Assembly (NCBI GenBank): GCA_026874595.1
Contig: CM049314.1
Location: 66,263,300-66,327,299 of the forward strand
Length of the DNA: 64,000 nucleotides
Direction: 5' to 3'
From: Sipunculus nudus
Taxonomy: Eukaryota; Annelida; Sipuncula; Golfingiida; Sipunculidae
This document shows positions 26,603-37,533 of the stretch, piece by piece. The position numbers and the translations under genes were made by a program. The notes under the pieces were generated by a model. It worked only from the letters and a program-made list of their open reading frames with translations, was not told the DNA's origin and made no database searches. Position 1 is the stretch's first letter, and each line of letters starts with the position of its first letter.

Positions 26603-28855
26603 TTTTATGGATCTCTGGGAGAACTAGATACTGTGAACTGGTTTTGGGTGTATTCACTGGTTTTGTGTGAGCTCTTGAACATACCTTTAGGCTTACAAAA
26701 ATAGCAGCATATATCATTTTTGGAAACTAAACCCACCGAGATGAATTTGAACCACCTGTTTTTTTTTCTTGAACATGAAAGGGAACACCATATAAGGTGT
26801 GTAATCAGGTGATTACGTTAGCCACAATATGACTTACAAACAGACACACACAAAAACATACATTAGTGAATAAAATAATGATTTAGACCTCTGTCATGTA
26901 GGGCTCTTTAGACATTTATCCTCATTTATGTTAACAACTAGCAGACAATGTGCGTCTGGGTATCTTAGAGTGCCACAATTCATTAACAGTATCGTGGCAT
27001 GGCCTTGGTACACCATAAATGACTAGTTCTTTTAAGTAGTGTATTTACTTTCAAATATCTCAGTAAATGTTTAAATGGATCTTTCAGAATATTTAGTTAT
27101 TTTAGTATATGTATATATCTTATGGGAACAACATTTTTAGTATGATATTTTGCTGCAATTAATTATTTAGGCCTGTCTTGTTTAACATGATAATGACTAG
27201 TTGTGAACACTTGCTTTTATCCTTATATTTTTGGTACAATATTCATGGCATTACAAACCTGAAATGACATATTTCAGGAGATCATAATGTGTGGTACCAT
27301 ATACAAAAGTCATTATCGTAGTCATTACAATGCAAATGACTAGACTAGTCCACTGAGCAATGTACCTGTGCTGTAATATCCTGAACAATAAATATATATA
27401 TATATATATATGGCTTTGTGAAAACGACAATTACAAAATATTTGGGCATAATAAATTTTGTTCCTTATTAATGCTAATATATTTTGGTCTTTTTTTTATC
27501 AGTCATGACCATTTTTAACTGGGTCATGCCAACCATGAGACAAATATTGCGAGTTTAAGTAAATGTCTGTGTTTTCATAAACATAAAATGTTTAGCTGAT
27601 CTTTGATATATTTACTGCATGGTAAGTCATCTAATTATCATATTTATTAGACATATTCTTATAGGTATCGTATATATTAGGTACTATACTCTAATCTGAC
27701 CTGTTTTTACCCTCTTAAAGACTAGTCAAGAATATATCATAATAATTAATAAATATAATAATTTATAATTTGGTGGAATACTGTTAATAATAAATTATAC
27801 TGTACTTTGGTCAAATACTGACTGTATGATAATAATTTATATCCTTTTTAGGTATATTACTTTTTATACTTTATTTTACAAATATTAATGTAATGGCCTA
27901 TGTGTAATTAATATAAAGCCTTAAGAAGATATGGAACATCAGATATCAGAGTTTGTCCATCACATTTTGAGTATCATAGTATCATAGTAAAGATATTAAC
28001 ACGGAAACTGCAGGTAAATATATTGTGGTACTTTTGAAAAATTTGTAATCCGTTAAAAAGTCTGTTAACTTGCGATAAGAAATACTGATCTAAGAATAGA
28101 TCAGATTGTGGCCTAATCGGTAGTGAGCTTTGTGATTAATGCCATATATGGAATAGACATTTGTTCACACATGATGCCCTGGCCAATTAGCTAAATTATT
28201 AGACTAATTAGTTTTTGCCTTCACTGACCCAAGGTCAGCTTGATTATCTGACTGATGTCCAGTGCTAGCTGTCTTACTGGTCACAAGAAATGGGCAGAAA
28301 ACTGTCTACACAATGCAGGCTGAATGTGTACAATGACAGGTCATTATTTTGATTTTAAATAATTTTCCATAAGTTTAATATAATAGAAAACTTCATTTCC
28401 TGAACTTTCAGGAAATGTGTTGCATTTTTTAATAGAACCATTTTTCCTAAATTTCTGATATACTTATATTATGCTATTGTACTTTACTAACATTAAACTT
28501 TTGTCATTGCGTGAATATTTTGTGTAAAAAGAAAGTCTCATTTTTTGGTGCTGCATCTGGATACCCTGATTCATTACCATAAGGTACCACATATAACCAT
28601 CACTACCATAAAGACATATTAAACTATCACTACCATAAGAACCTAAACCTGGCCTGATCCCATAACTCTCTGACAAAAGATATATATAATACTTGTACAA
28701 AGTCACTTATATAAATAACATACATACAAGAGCATAAGTATCTGTGTTAATACATTGTTAATCAAAATTAATTAAGCACACAAGCACTCATTAATAAAAG
28801 CAAACAGGTATTAGTTAATAAACAAATCATGAATTAATATAGTTTGTTTTAGACA
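26603..28855. other. AT-rich non-coding stretch
   Basis: Very AT-rich DNA with a short (TA)10 at 27391-27410. No open reading frame of interest, no RNA gene recognised. Confidence 0.4.
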
Positions 28856-28856
28856 T

Positions 28857-29228
28857 ATAGTAGAAGGTCGTTCATCTGAAAAGCTCAGGGAAGGGGTTTT
28901 GTTCGGATAAACAATCATTTGGATAAACGATTCCACACAATTTGCCATGATTGCTAAACTGCCACTGAGCCCAAGAAAGTGACAGACATAAATTAATGAA
29001 GCTAGTCTAAGAACATTGGCAACAGCACTTTTTTTACATTTTCTGTCAACTTTATCAATTAATCATGTGAAATGAATTGAATTTGTTTATGATTGTCCCT
29101 GGAAGATAACATTTAATTTTTGAATATCTTTTTTAATACTAAACAGATAAAAATTCAGTTCCAAGTTTTCATTTTCGGAATAATGAATTTTGGATAAACC
29201 GAGTTTGGACAAACAACCCTATACTGTA
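28857..29228. mobile_element. pogo/Tigger-like MITE
   Basis: Left end TAGTAGAAGGTCGTTCATCTG with GGATAAACAATC just inside; right end, read in reverse, CAGTATAGGGTTGTTTGTCC with GGTTTATCC just inside. Ends are imperfect inverted repeats next to TA dinucleotides, and the CAGTA start with repeated GGATAAAC words resembles non-autonomous pogo/Tigger elements. About 370 bases, no coding capacity. Confidence 0.6.
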
Positions 29229-32200
29229 TTCTCCAATATAAGTATTCAAAAAGATTTCAAATCCTCTTACATTTATTTCTTATGCAACGGGCACCTAAAA
29301 ATTTGCATGTTCAGCAAGACAATATTCATAAAGAATATGGTGTTCCAAGAGGCACATATAATATAGTCATCGTTATGTGCATATATATATGACTAGATCA
29401 TTTTTGTTCACCCTGTCTCTCAGAGATGTATAAATCATTGGTTTGTACCAAAGACACCTACAGTATAAGTCACAGAGGATCTGGTCTGACATGGCCAAAC
29501 CTATATTTTGCACCACTAATGGAGTTAGTTCTGAAGTTGACTGCCAGATGGCAGCACCTCAAGTCAAACACAGAGTAGAGCCTCTGGTTTCAGGCAGTAC
29601 ACGCCGTGTTCTTCTTACATTTTTTCCACTGATCAATTTCATAAAACACTGCTTGCAAAGGATGCATTTGCTGTAGACTGCCATCAGATGCTGGCAATGG
29701 GCCAAGATTCTTCTACCACTGGTTTTGACTTATGAAAACGGGGCATTCCAGAGTGTTACTGAGATTTTTAATGCTTGGCACAGCGGTAATAATACTTCAC
29801 TCGACTGTTGGCAACGTATACCATTTAGAATATTCCCTTTAGCTTAGAGGTATCACACATTACCATACATGTTATATAAATATTCAAAAGATTTAAGAAC
29901 AAAAGTAGCTATCAATATATGGGAATGCTTCAACTGGGATAACAATTTTCCAAGTATATGATGTCAATAAATCAGTCCTTCAATATCACTTCAATTTTGT
30001 TCTGTGCTAATAAACACTAATAACAGCTTTTATTGCAAAGACCATTTGACTAATATCATGGTTACATCAGAGATCTATATGAAGGGATATGAATGTGATA
30101 ATAGCCCTTGGTATATCAATGTGTTTCATCAAGTTAACTAGGAACCAAGCTTCAAGTTTTTTTTTATATACCTTGTTCTAACATTAAGTAGCATAGTTAG
30201 TGTAATTTAAAGCAACTGATAAACACATTAGGGTACAAAGAAATTAGGAATTAGTTGTAAAAACAGTGATATCTCAGTCTATTATTACACATTCCTAGTA
30301 TTCGAATTTGAAACAACACCTGGATTTACACACATGACCCTAGCACCAGGTCTGGCCGACAGTGTTATTTCAGTTTAGAGACTCTAAACTACATTGTCAC
30401 TGTGAGGTTAGTCTAGACTGTAGTATGCACAAGTATGACTTAGGCATGCTGATAATCTAAATATCTGAACTGGTAACAGAACTGGAGTGACTATGCTGTT
30501 CAGGGGCAATCACTACGTGCTACTATTATACTACACGTGTACAGCGAGAAACCAGTTTAATAATATCATTAGAATATGACTTAAGTCTATGAAAATGCAA
30601 GGTGAGATTTGGACTGAGCTGGGTATGAACAGCTGAAAGCTAATGCTTCCATAAGCGTGGACGTGAGAGCAAAAATGAAGGTGGACGCAATTAAGAGTCA
30701 CAAGCTGTTCCAAGGGCGTGTTTCCATATAAGAGATGCAACATGTGATTTTCTGCACAATTATATAACATGAATTTAGGTTTCATTTAACGAATTTTGAT
30801 TACAGAAGTAAGTTTTCTAGAATTAAACATCATTTAAACATCATTTTGATAGTTTCAGTAAGGCATCATATGAACAGTATTGTGCCTTACATTTATAAAT
30901 TCTACCAAACTCTCCACATCACCGTCAATAACATCATCTGTGTCTTCCGCATGCTGGCTTTGCTTAAGGCATGAGCTGCAAACACAGGGATTTCCTCCCT
31001 TCATGACATAATTTTAAGGAATTCCCATGCTAATGTGGCAAAACTGGCTTAGTGATTCAGATAGTCGCACTGCCTTGCACACATATAGAAACGCAAAAGT
31101 GATATTACCATAAAAGCGATTTTTACCGCACTTGTGTTCGCTCTTGTGTTAGCGTTTATGGAAACGCAGCTATGCTCAACAGTGTTAATTAACTAACTGG
31201 ACCTATGTTAACTAAAATGTGACATGCTAGAATTGGTTCAGTTTGGGCCAGACCATTCTAGCATAAATGGGGCTAATGATTTGTTCTGATATTTTTAGTA
31301 TTATTAACAGAAATACATAAACTGCTTATAAATAAATGACATCCACTGCACAAGTTTTATCCTGGTGTACCTGGTTTGCTTACAATTTTGTATTAACATT
31401 TTGAATCTGCTTTCATAAATTTGTATTCATAATGCATAATTTTTTCATGTAAGTATAAATTTAATTTTTAACACACAACCAAAGGTAAAATGCCTTTCAA
31501 CAAAAGTAATAAACATACTACAAACTATAACTGCCCTTGTTTTAATCCAAGTCTGTGTAAAAGATTGGGCACCCTGACTTTTAGACTGTGGTGCCATCTA
31601 GCCACAGTTATGGCTACTAATGTTTACATTTTTGAGTAAAATGCATGCATTTTATTATCATGCAGATTCACAATTTATACATTAAAAAATTTTTTTAGGC
31701 AAAATAAAACTGCCTGGAACATATCAATTAAAAAAGTTATTAGATATACAGAAAAAGGTGCAAACTTTCTTAAATTATATAGCTAATTATAATTACAGAA
31801 AAAAACTCTGTGAACATGCATAAATTTAAGTGTCTATTTCCTCTGCTTCTTGAGTATTTATTTATAGTTTTTAGTGCCTTGTAATTTTGTCATGATCAAA
31901 ATTTATATCAATGACATCATATATAATTTAAATATCTGAACATGTACAATTAATACTACTCTCATATCCTAAATACTTTTAAATGATATCCCAAAACCAG
32001 CTTACCTCACAATAATATTCAAGAATCAGTCTTATCCAGAACAATATCTCTAACACAATTATGGTACAAACTAAAGCCCAGTCAAGTTCCTGATTACAGT
32101 ATTTCTTCTTTTTAAAGCCGCATTTCAATTTAAAACTGAACCTTGTGGAAGATTTCACAAAAATGCAATGTGAATTGCCACCAGACAATCAAATGAAACC

Positions 32201-32274
32201 CCATTTTAAACTGCCCTTTCACTTGCTAACTGCAAGGCAGCAGCATGATCCCCAAGAAATACTGTGATTGGCTT
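29229..32274. other. Non-coding stretch
   Basis: No gene can be supported. Chance reading frames at 29443-29676, 30531-30785 and 31979-32188 show no family features. A perfect 19-base palindrome lies at 30372-30390, and a possible inverted-end element at about 30714-31172. Confidence 0.4.
30714..31172. mobile_element. Possible MITE with GCGT-TTTCCATA ends
   Basis: GGGCGTGTTTCCATATAAGAG near 30714 faces CGTTTATGGAAACGCAGC near 31155. The inverted match is short (about 15 bases) and imperfect, and several GCG-rich words inside (AAAGCGATTTTTACCGCAC) resemble palindromic MITE interiors. Confidence 0.35.
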
Positions 32275-32670
32275 CATATTTTCAGATTTAAATTTTGTAA
32301 TTTCCAATTGTTCAGTGTTTTGAAAGGATTTCATTTTTGCGATCTCATCATATTAAATACTTACACAAATTGCAAAGTAAACCATTCTTTTATGAATTAT
32401 TAATATCAAATAATATGTGCGCAAAATCTTAATATTTGAACAGGGACCCAATGAAAGATTGAATTAACCAGTTGAAATTATTGTCCCTTAATTGCAGATC
32501 ATTTTGAAGATCTGATATCCCTTGCTTTAGCAATGTTTGAACATGCATGATCTATTTTTATGTATATTAAATATGGATCTTTAGAATTGCCTACCAGAAT
32601 GGAATCTCTTGTTCATTAAGGTCTTATTTTCGTGATAATTCCCCTTTCATGAATACTGTGAATTTAAAAC
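32275..32670 (+). repeat. Interspersed repeat family C, copy 1
   Basis: Collinear with 44990-45395: both contain TTCAGTGTTTT, TATGAATTA followed by AATATCATGTGC-like text, AAGATCTGA, TGATCTATTTTTAT-like words and CGTGATAATTCCCCTTTCA/ACGATAATTCCCCTTTCA in the same order. Identity is moderate. No coding capacity. The class is unknown. Confidence 0.55.
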
Positions 32671-33439
32671 CCTCACAACAAAGATAGCAACAACAGTGTT
32701 TACCAATGTCAGGGATACCTTTCATGGGCTAATGAACATTTTGCCACACCATGCCTGCTTGAAAAATCACCTACGGCAGTTTCATGATTTTGAGTTTCAT
32801 TTTCAAACAACAGCTTTAAACAGAAGAAATACTGTACACTAGCTCTCTTAGCCTTAAACCTAAAAGTAGTTAACATGTATAACAACTTGCCTTTCCAGAA
32901 AACCTTGCATTTAACATTGGTGATGTCACAAGTTCAGCACTTACCAAATACATGTACACTTAAATACAGAACTGACAGCTGACCTGCTTAAAACATTCCA
33001 ACTAAATAATTAGTCTTGCCAAAACGATTGTCTAATTTTAAATTTGTCAATTAACTTACATGAGGTAGCCACATGAAGATCAAGAAATGACTACCGGTGC
33101 ATTATTATATCATTTATATATCCAGTATCCCCTATTTAAATATGATATATTACAAATTTTCCTTGTTGTATCTGGTGCCTAGTAAGTAGAATATGAAGAC
33201 AACATGGTAAAAACATGTAAATATGGTTTTAGACTGAGTTTTTATTATTATAAAACATTGTATAAATAAATATTTGGCTTTGTCTATAGGTTTTCTCAAT
33301 GTAATATCATCCTGGTAAATGGCAGTGTTTACAATACTTCATCAGTTACTTAAAGTCATAAAGCTGTGTTCCCACATAGGTAAAGACAGTGATAAAATTG
33401 TGTAGTTGGTTTTAAGTAGACTTATCACACAATCATGTA

Positions 33440-33541
33440 CAGTAAAAACCTTGAAATTATGACCACCAACAGGACCTTGATAAAGTGGTCATTATTTTGT
33501 GGTGATTGCTAAACAGAGGTGGTTGCCAGTTTAGGTTTTAC
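33440..33541. mobile_element. Short MITE-like element
   Basis: About 100 bases starting CAGTAAAAACCTTGAAATTA and ending GCCAGTTTAGGTTTTACAA, with GACCACC inside the left end and GGTGGTTGCC inside the right. It resembles the CAGTGAAACCT-ended elements at 35178-35281 and 51529-52301. Confidence 0.5.
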
Positions 33542-33587
33542 AATATATAGATTATGACAGGACATACAGATACAAGGGTCTAAATGC

Positions 33588-33800
33588 CCATCTGCGTAAG
33601 GTGTTTCCTTCACATCAAGGTTACCCATCTTCTATGGTCTCCAGGTTAAGCAGGGTCATGAGTTCAAACCATTATGGAAGGAGAGTGAGATTTTTCATGG
33701 CTGGGCCTCATGGCTAGGCCACACACAGGGTGAGTGCTATGCCAGCTTACTGGGAAGGCTGTGCTGCTGGGCCACGTATATCATTCCTAAACAAGTGCCC
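33588..33800 (+). repeat. 5S rRNA-like SINE or pseudogene fragment
   Basis: Shows the internal control region style of 5S rRNA: CCCATCTTCTATGGTCTCCA, then GGTTAAGCAGGGTC (5S has AAGCTAAGCAGGGTC), then after 17 bases TGGAAGGAGAG (5S has TGGATGGGAGA at a similar distance). A later CTGGGAAGGCTGTGCTGC recalls the 5S 3' part. The order is right, but there are extra bases before the control region and between its parts, so it is not a functional 5S gene. A 5S-derived SINE (SINE3-like) is the simplest reading. Confidence 0.45.
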
Positions 33801-34354
33801 CTTTAGCAGATTCCTTGGTGGAATGACCAAACAATGTGGGGGAATACACACCCAGCACCAGAAGGTGTTGTAGTACAGGGCCTGGGTGACCCCCAGGATA
33901 AAAATAAGGGGAAATGCATGCTACTGTCCTCGACAAATTCAGTAACTAAAATGGAATTCTGTAAATGCACATTCCTAGTAAAGCTGGATATAAAAAGGTT
34001 TAGTTTTCTAAACCAGTGGTACTTCCCTCGTTTTCAGTTTATATGACACAGTTGTATCTGTAACAAGTTTTGGAACTGCTATATCTGTACCTATGTGGGG
34101 ATAGCTTTATGACAAGAACACAAATTATTCAGTACTGGCCCTGAACAATACTGTTTTTTCTACATTTCAAATGTTTTAATAATTTTAAATGAGGCAGCAT
34201 TTAAAGTAATGTGCCTACTTAGACAAATGTGAAATGATAATAAATATCACTTCTTTTTCCACAGCACCAATCATAATTAGTGGCTGTTCAATGTTGGTAT
34301 TTTTCAGGTGCACTATCCCCCCTAAGCACACAGTGAAGCTGGGCTCTTTCTCCA

Positions 34355-34690
34355 TAAGGTTTATGTTAGATTGATCAAATATTATTATTCTTACAAAGTT
34401 TATGGAATATAGATCAAAGATTTATTATTCATAAGATGTACATGGTATATCACACATAAAATATTAAAATTTTTGGGAAGTTTATGGTAGATTAATTCAA
34501 TGTTAATATTCTTAGGAAGTTTATAATAGTCTTGATCAATTATAAATAATCTTAAGAAGTTTATGATAGACATAAAGATCTAACAGTATACTTATACAGA
34601 GTAAACAGCAAACATTATATTCTATAGGATGATCAAATATTAATGCTTTTAGGAAGTTTACAGTACCTGTACATATTAATACCATCACGG
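34355..34690. repeat. Degenerate tandem repeat of about 58 bp
   Basis: Units contain TTATGGTAGATTNATCAA, then ATTATTATTCTTA and GGAAGTTTAT. At least five diverged units are readable. No gene. Confidence 0.55.
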
Positions 34691-35177
34691 TTTACTTACA
34701 CAAAATTTACATTTAAATTATATTCTTAGCTTGACATCAGTATCTGTCTGAGTTATGATACCATTTAATTATATGACATAATATTTTCACTGTGACATTA
34801 ATCAACACAGAACTCTTAATCAAAGGGTTAAGCATTCCAGGATTAACACACTGTTACATATTAACTATAAATGCAATCATGGGCTGATTATATAACAAAC
34901 TGCAAGCCATCTTAAGCCAGTCTCACATGGTAAAATTTGCCCCCCCCCCACCCCCTTTGGATTTTCAATGACCTGCAGTGTCCACTGATTTGCTAAAACA
35001 GTCCTAAGCAGGCATCACAAGTTTCAATTTTGTATGATTATCTTAGAAAAACTGAAGGAAATTGCAGCATGTGAAAAGCACCCATGACAAAATTCTGTCA
35101 TAGTCTTGTTTTGGGTGTGTTAAGAAAAAATTATGGATGCATCAAGGCATAAAGCAGGAAATAATAGACAATAAAAC

Positions 35178-35281
35178 AATGGAACCTGTCTGAAAGACCA
35201 TCTGCCTAATAAGACCACCTGTGAATTAAGACAACCACTGGCCAGTCCCACGGGTGGTCTTATGACACAAGTTTCACTGTA
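35178..35281. mobile_element. Short MITE-like element
   Basis: Left part ATGGAACCTGTCTGAAAGACC, interior GGCCAGTCCCACGGGTGGTC, right end GACACAAGTTTCACTGTA. The reverse complement starts TACAGTGAAAC, as in the element at 51529-52301. Flanked by short A-rich DNA. Confidence 0.55.
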
Positions 35282-35844
35282 TCAAATAACAATAACAGAA
35301 AATGTGGAGTGGCATAAGAAATCTTACAATTTTGAACAACCAAGCCTATGTAGAGGAAATATATGGAATACAGAGTCATACAAAATTGTACCATGTGAGG
35401 CCTGCTTAAAGCCAACAGTTCTCCCGCTCCTGCTTTGAAGCTGCATAAGCAGTAATTATAGCTATATCAGGCCCTGTATTAGGCCAGGTAATGGCATAAA
35501 TTGTATAAAAATAGGTTTGCAAACCACAGACCATTTCATCAATCAGCGCACCCCACACTGACCTAGACAGTTCTGCTCAGAGAAGAAACAATATAAGTTT
35601 TTTAACTAATATTGTTAGTTTCTCCTTAAAGAAATAGACACCCATTTGTCCAGCAATGTGGTTCCTGAGAAGAAATCTTATATATGGACCATAAGGACTT
35701 GATTTTGTAAATGAAAAGAATGTTCTAAGTGTAATCTATCATATATATTTTTTGTAAGCATGTTTAATATGGTTAAACAATAAATTTGATTCTTAAAGGT
35801 AAAGGGTCTATGAAATATGATAGTTTCTTCATTTACAGTTTGCA

Positions 35845-35868
35845 TTTATTGATTTTTTTTATTTTAAT
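35845..35868 (-). terminator. Candidate polyadenylation signal cluster for the GTPase gene
   Basis: On the minus strand this short region carries ATTAAA (35863-35868), AATAAA (35858-35863) and AATAAA (35845-35850). I found no canonical AATAAA between the stop codon at 37295 and here, so a 3' untranslated region of about 1.45 kb is possible. In AT-rich DNA such hexamers are frequent by chance. Confidence 0.3.
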
Positions 35869-36384
35869 CTCTAAGTACTCCACATGTTAAATAGGACAGA
35901 AGGACATGCAGAGATAAGATCAGATCAGAAAAGATAACACTTTTGCCATATATTTATCTTATATTATCTTTAGATACAGAGAGAGCTCTCACATGTACCT
36001 ATATAAACATGTTAGTGCATGTCAGAGCAAGTAATTGTTTTTCTCATATTATTATAAAACACCATCATATAAAGCAATTTTCAGCTAAATCATGAATATG
36101 CAAAAGGAATATTGACCAATCAACTCTCATCAGGGGTATCTTAGAATGACCTTACAATCAACAACAGCACTCATCACAGTGCTTACCTCAACCAAGACAA
36201 AATATACTGCTGAATCTGGCACTTAATCTCGTCTAATCTATGCTTCCTATATCTCCCTTAGTGTAGGTAATTTAGCAAGAACTTATTTAAAATAATGGAT
36301 TACCATAAAAACTTCTTTAACTATGATGCTTCTTGCATTGTTCATGTCTGTCATTTGGAATTGCAATTTACTGCTAAAAATATC

Positions 36385-36885
36385 TCAATGTAAATCTCAT
36401 GAATATTTAAGATATAGGTCTCTTCATAAATATTCATGATACAGAGCTCCTCATGAGTATTCATGATACCAGTTTCCTGATTAACATTCATAATACTGTT
36501 ATCTCCATGAATATTCAAGAAAATAGTCTCCTATTTGAATATTCATGATACTAGCTTCTTCCTATAAATTTCTGGTACAGGTTTCTCATGATTATTTATG
36601 ATGCTGTTATCTTCATTAATTTTCATGGTATAGGTCTCCTCATGTATTTTTTTAACATATTTAACAGGTTTTCTTGATGAATATTCATGATACAGGTCTG
36701 CTCATGAATAATCATGACAAAGTTGAATATTTAAGTTACAGGTTCTCCTCATGAATATTCATGATGCAGGTTTCTTGGTGTAATTTAGATACAGGTTGTT
36801 TCATAAATATTCATGACACAGGTTTGACCATGAATATTCATAATATTCATAATGTATATCTCATACATATTCATGAATCAGGTAA
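36385..36885. repeat. CATGAATATTCATGATACAGG minisatellite-like repeat
   Basis: At least a dozen diverged copies of a 30-40 base unit built around (CAT)GAATATTCATGA followed by TACAGGTCTCCT or similar. The word TGAATATTCA is its own reverse complement. It lies just downstream of the last coding exon of the GTPase, probably inside the 3' untranslated region. Confidence 0.75.
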
Positions 36886-36983
36886 AAGACTTTTGTACTT
36901 GAGGAATAAACCAGAAGACAGACTTTATGAAGATACAGCAGCAGACTGATCTGCAGTAGTGGAATAATTTACTTCTACCCCTG

Positions 36984-36998
36984 CCAGCAGGTGGCGCT
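36984..36998 (+). promoter_or_regulatory. CTCF-like motif
   Basis: CCAGCAGGTGGCGCT fits the bilaterian CTCF core (CCASYAGRKGGCRS pattern) at every core position. Binding is not shown by sequence alone. Confidence 0.4.
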
Positions 36999-37270
36999 GA
37001 TGTCTAAAGAAATGGTCTAGACAGAGCTGGTCCTTTTCCTGTTGTAAGTTCCAGACAGATTTGTCCTGGGTACAAATCTATAGAGCATTCCACAACGACG
37101 TACTAATATGACACAATCCTGCAACCACACACTTGGAAAGCAACACTCCCTGTCAATCATAAACACTCATCGCACTCACATACAGATATGAAATTGAATC
37201 AGTCATTGCAGGACAACAAGATCAAGAGTCGCAGACACCGGCTGGCGCCACTAGACTACAAGACAAGAGA

Positions 37271-37285
37271 CCACTAGGTGGCGCT
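37271..37285 (+). promoter_or_regulatory. CTCF-like motif next to the GTPase stop codon
   Basis: CCACTAGGTGGCGCT is a textbook CTCF core match. It begins 24 bases below the TGA stop of the GTPase in window coordinates, inside the 3' untranslated region, about 285 bases from a second match at 36984. Confidence 0.45.
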
Positions 37286-37294
37286 CTGTGACAA

Positions 37295-37533
37295 TCAGAG
37301 AAGAACACATTTTTTCTCTTGCGGTGGTAAAGGCTGGGGCATTAATACAGCGCGGACTGCCTCATCAAAAACTTGTTTCAAACCTCTTTGTGTCAGTGCT
37401 GAACATTCAAGGTACTTAACAGCCCTGATTTTGGCAGCCATCTTTGCTCCTTGTTCCCGTTTGATTGGTGACAGACCCTGTGCTGACAGGTGACCTATGA
37501 CCTCTTTGTCTTCTCTCAGATCAATCTTGGTTC
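37295..37533 (-). CDS. Mtl: GTPase coding exon 4 (residues 117-195 and stop)
   Basis: Acceptor TATTTTCAG, then the remaining two bases of G117, [20 protein letters not shown], the insert-helix region, [19 protein letters not shown], and the tail [15 protein letters not shown] with TGA at 37295-37297. TKID and CSAL supply guanine recognition. The tail has fewer basic residues than Rac1, which may lower electrostatic membrane binding. Confidence 0.95.

Noticed and set aside
33655-33670. tRNA-like B box (GAGTTCAAACC)
   Set aside because: No A box at the right distance and no cloverleaf could be drawn; the 5S-like reading explains the context better.
37241-37256. Third CTCF-like word (reverse strand CTAGTGGCGCC)
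   Set aside because: It lacks one base of the core spacing, so it was not listed as a site.
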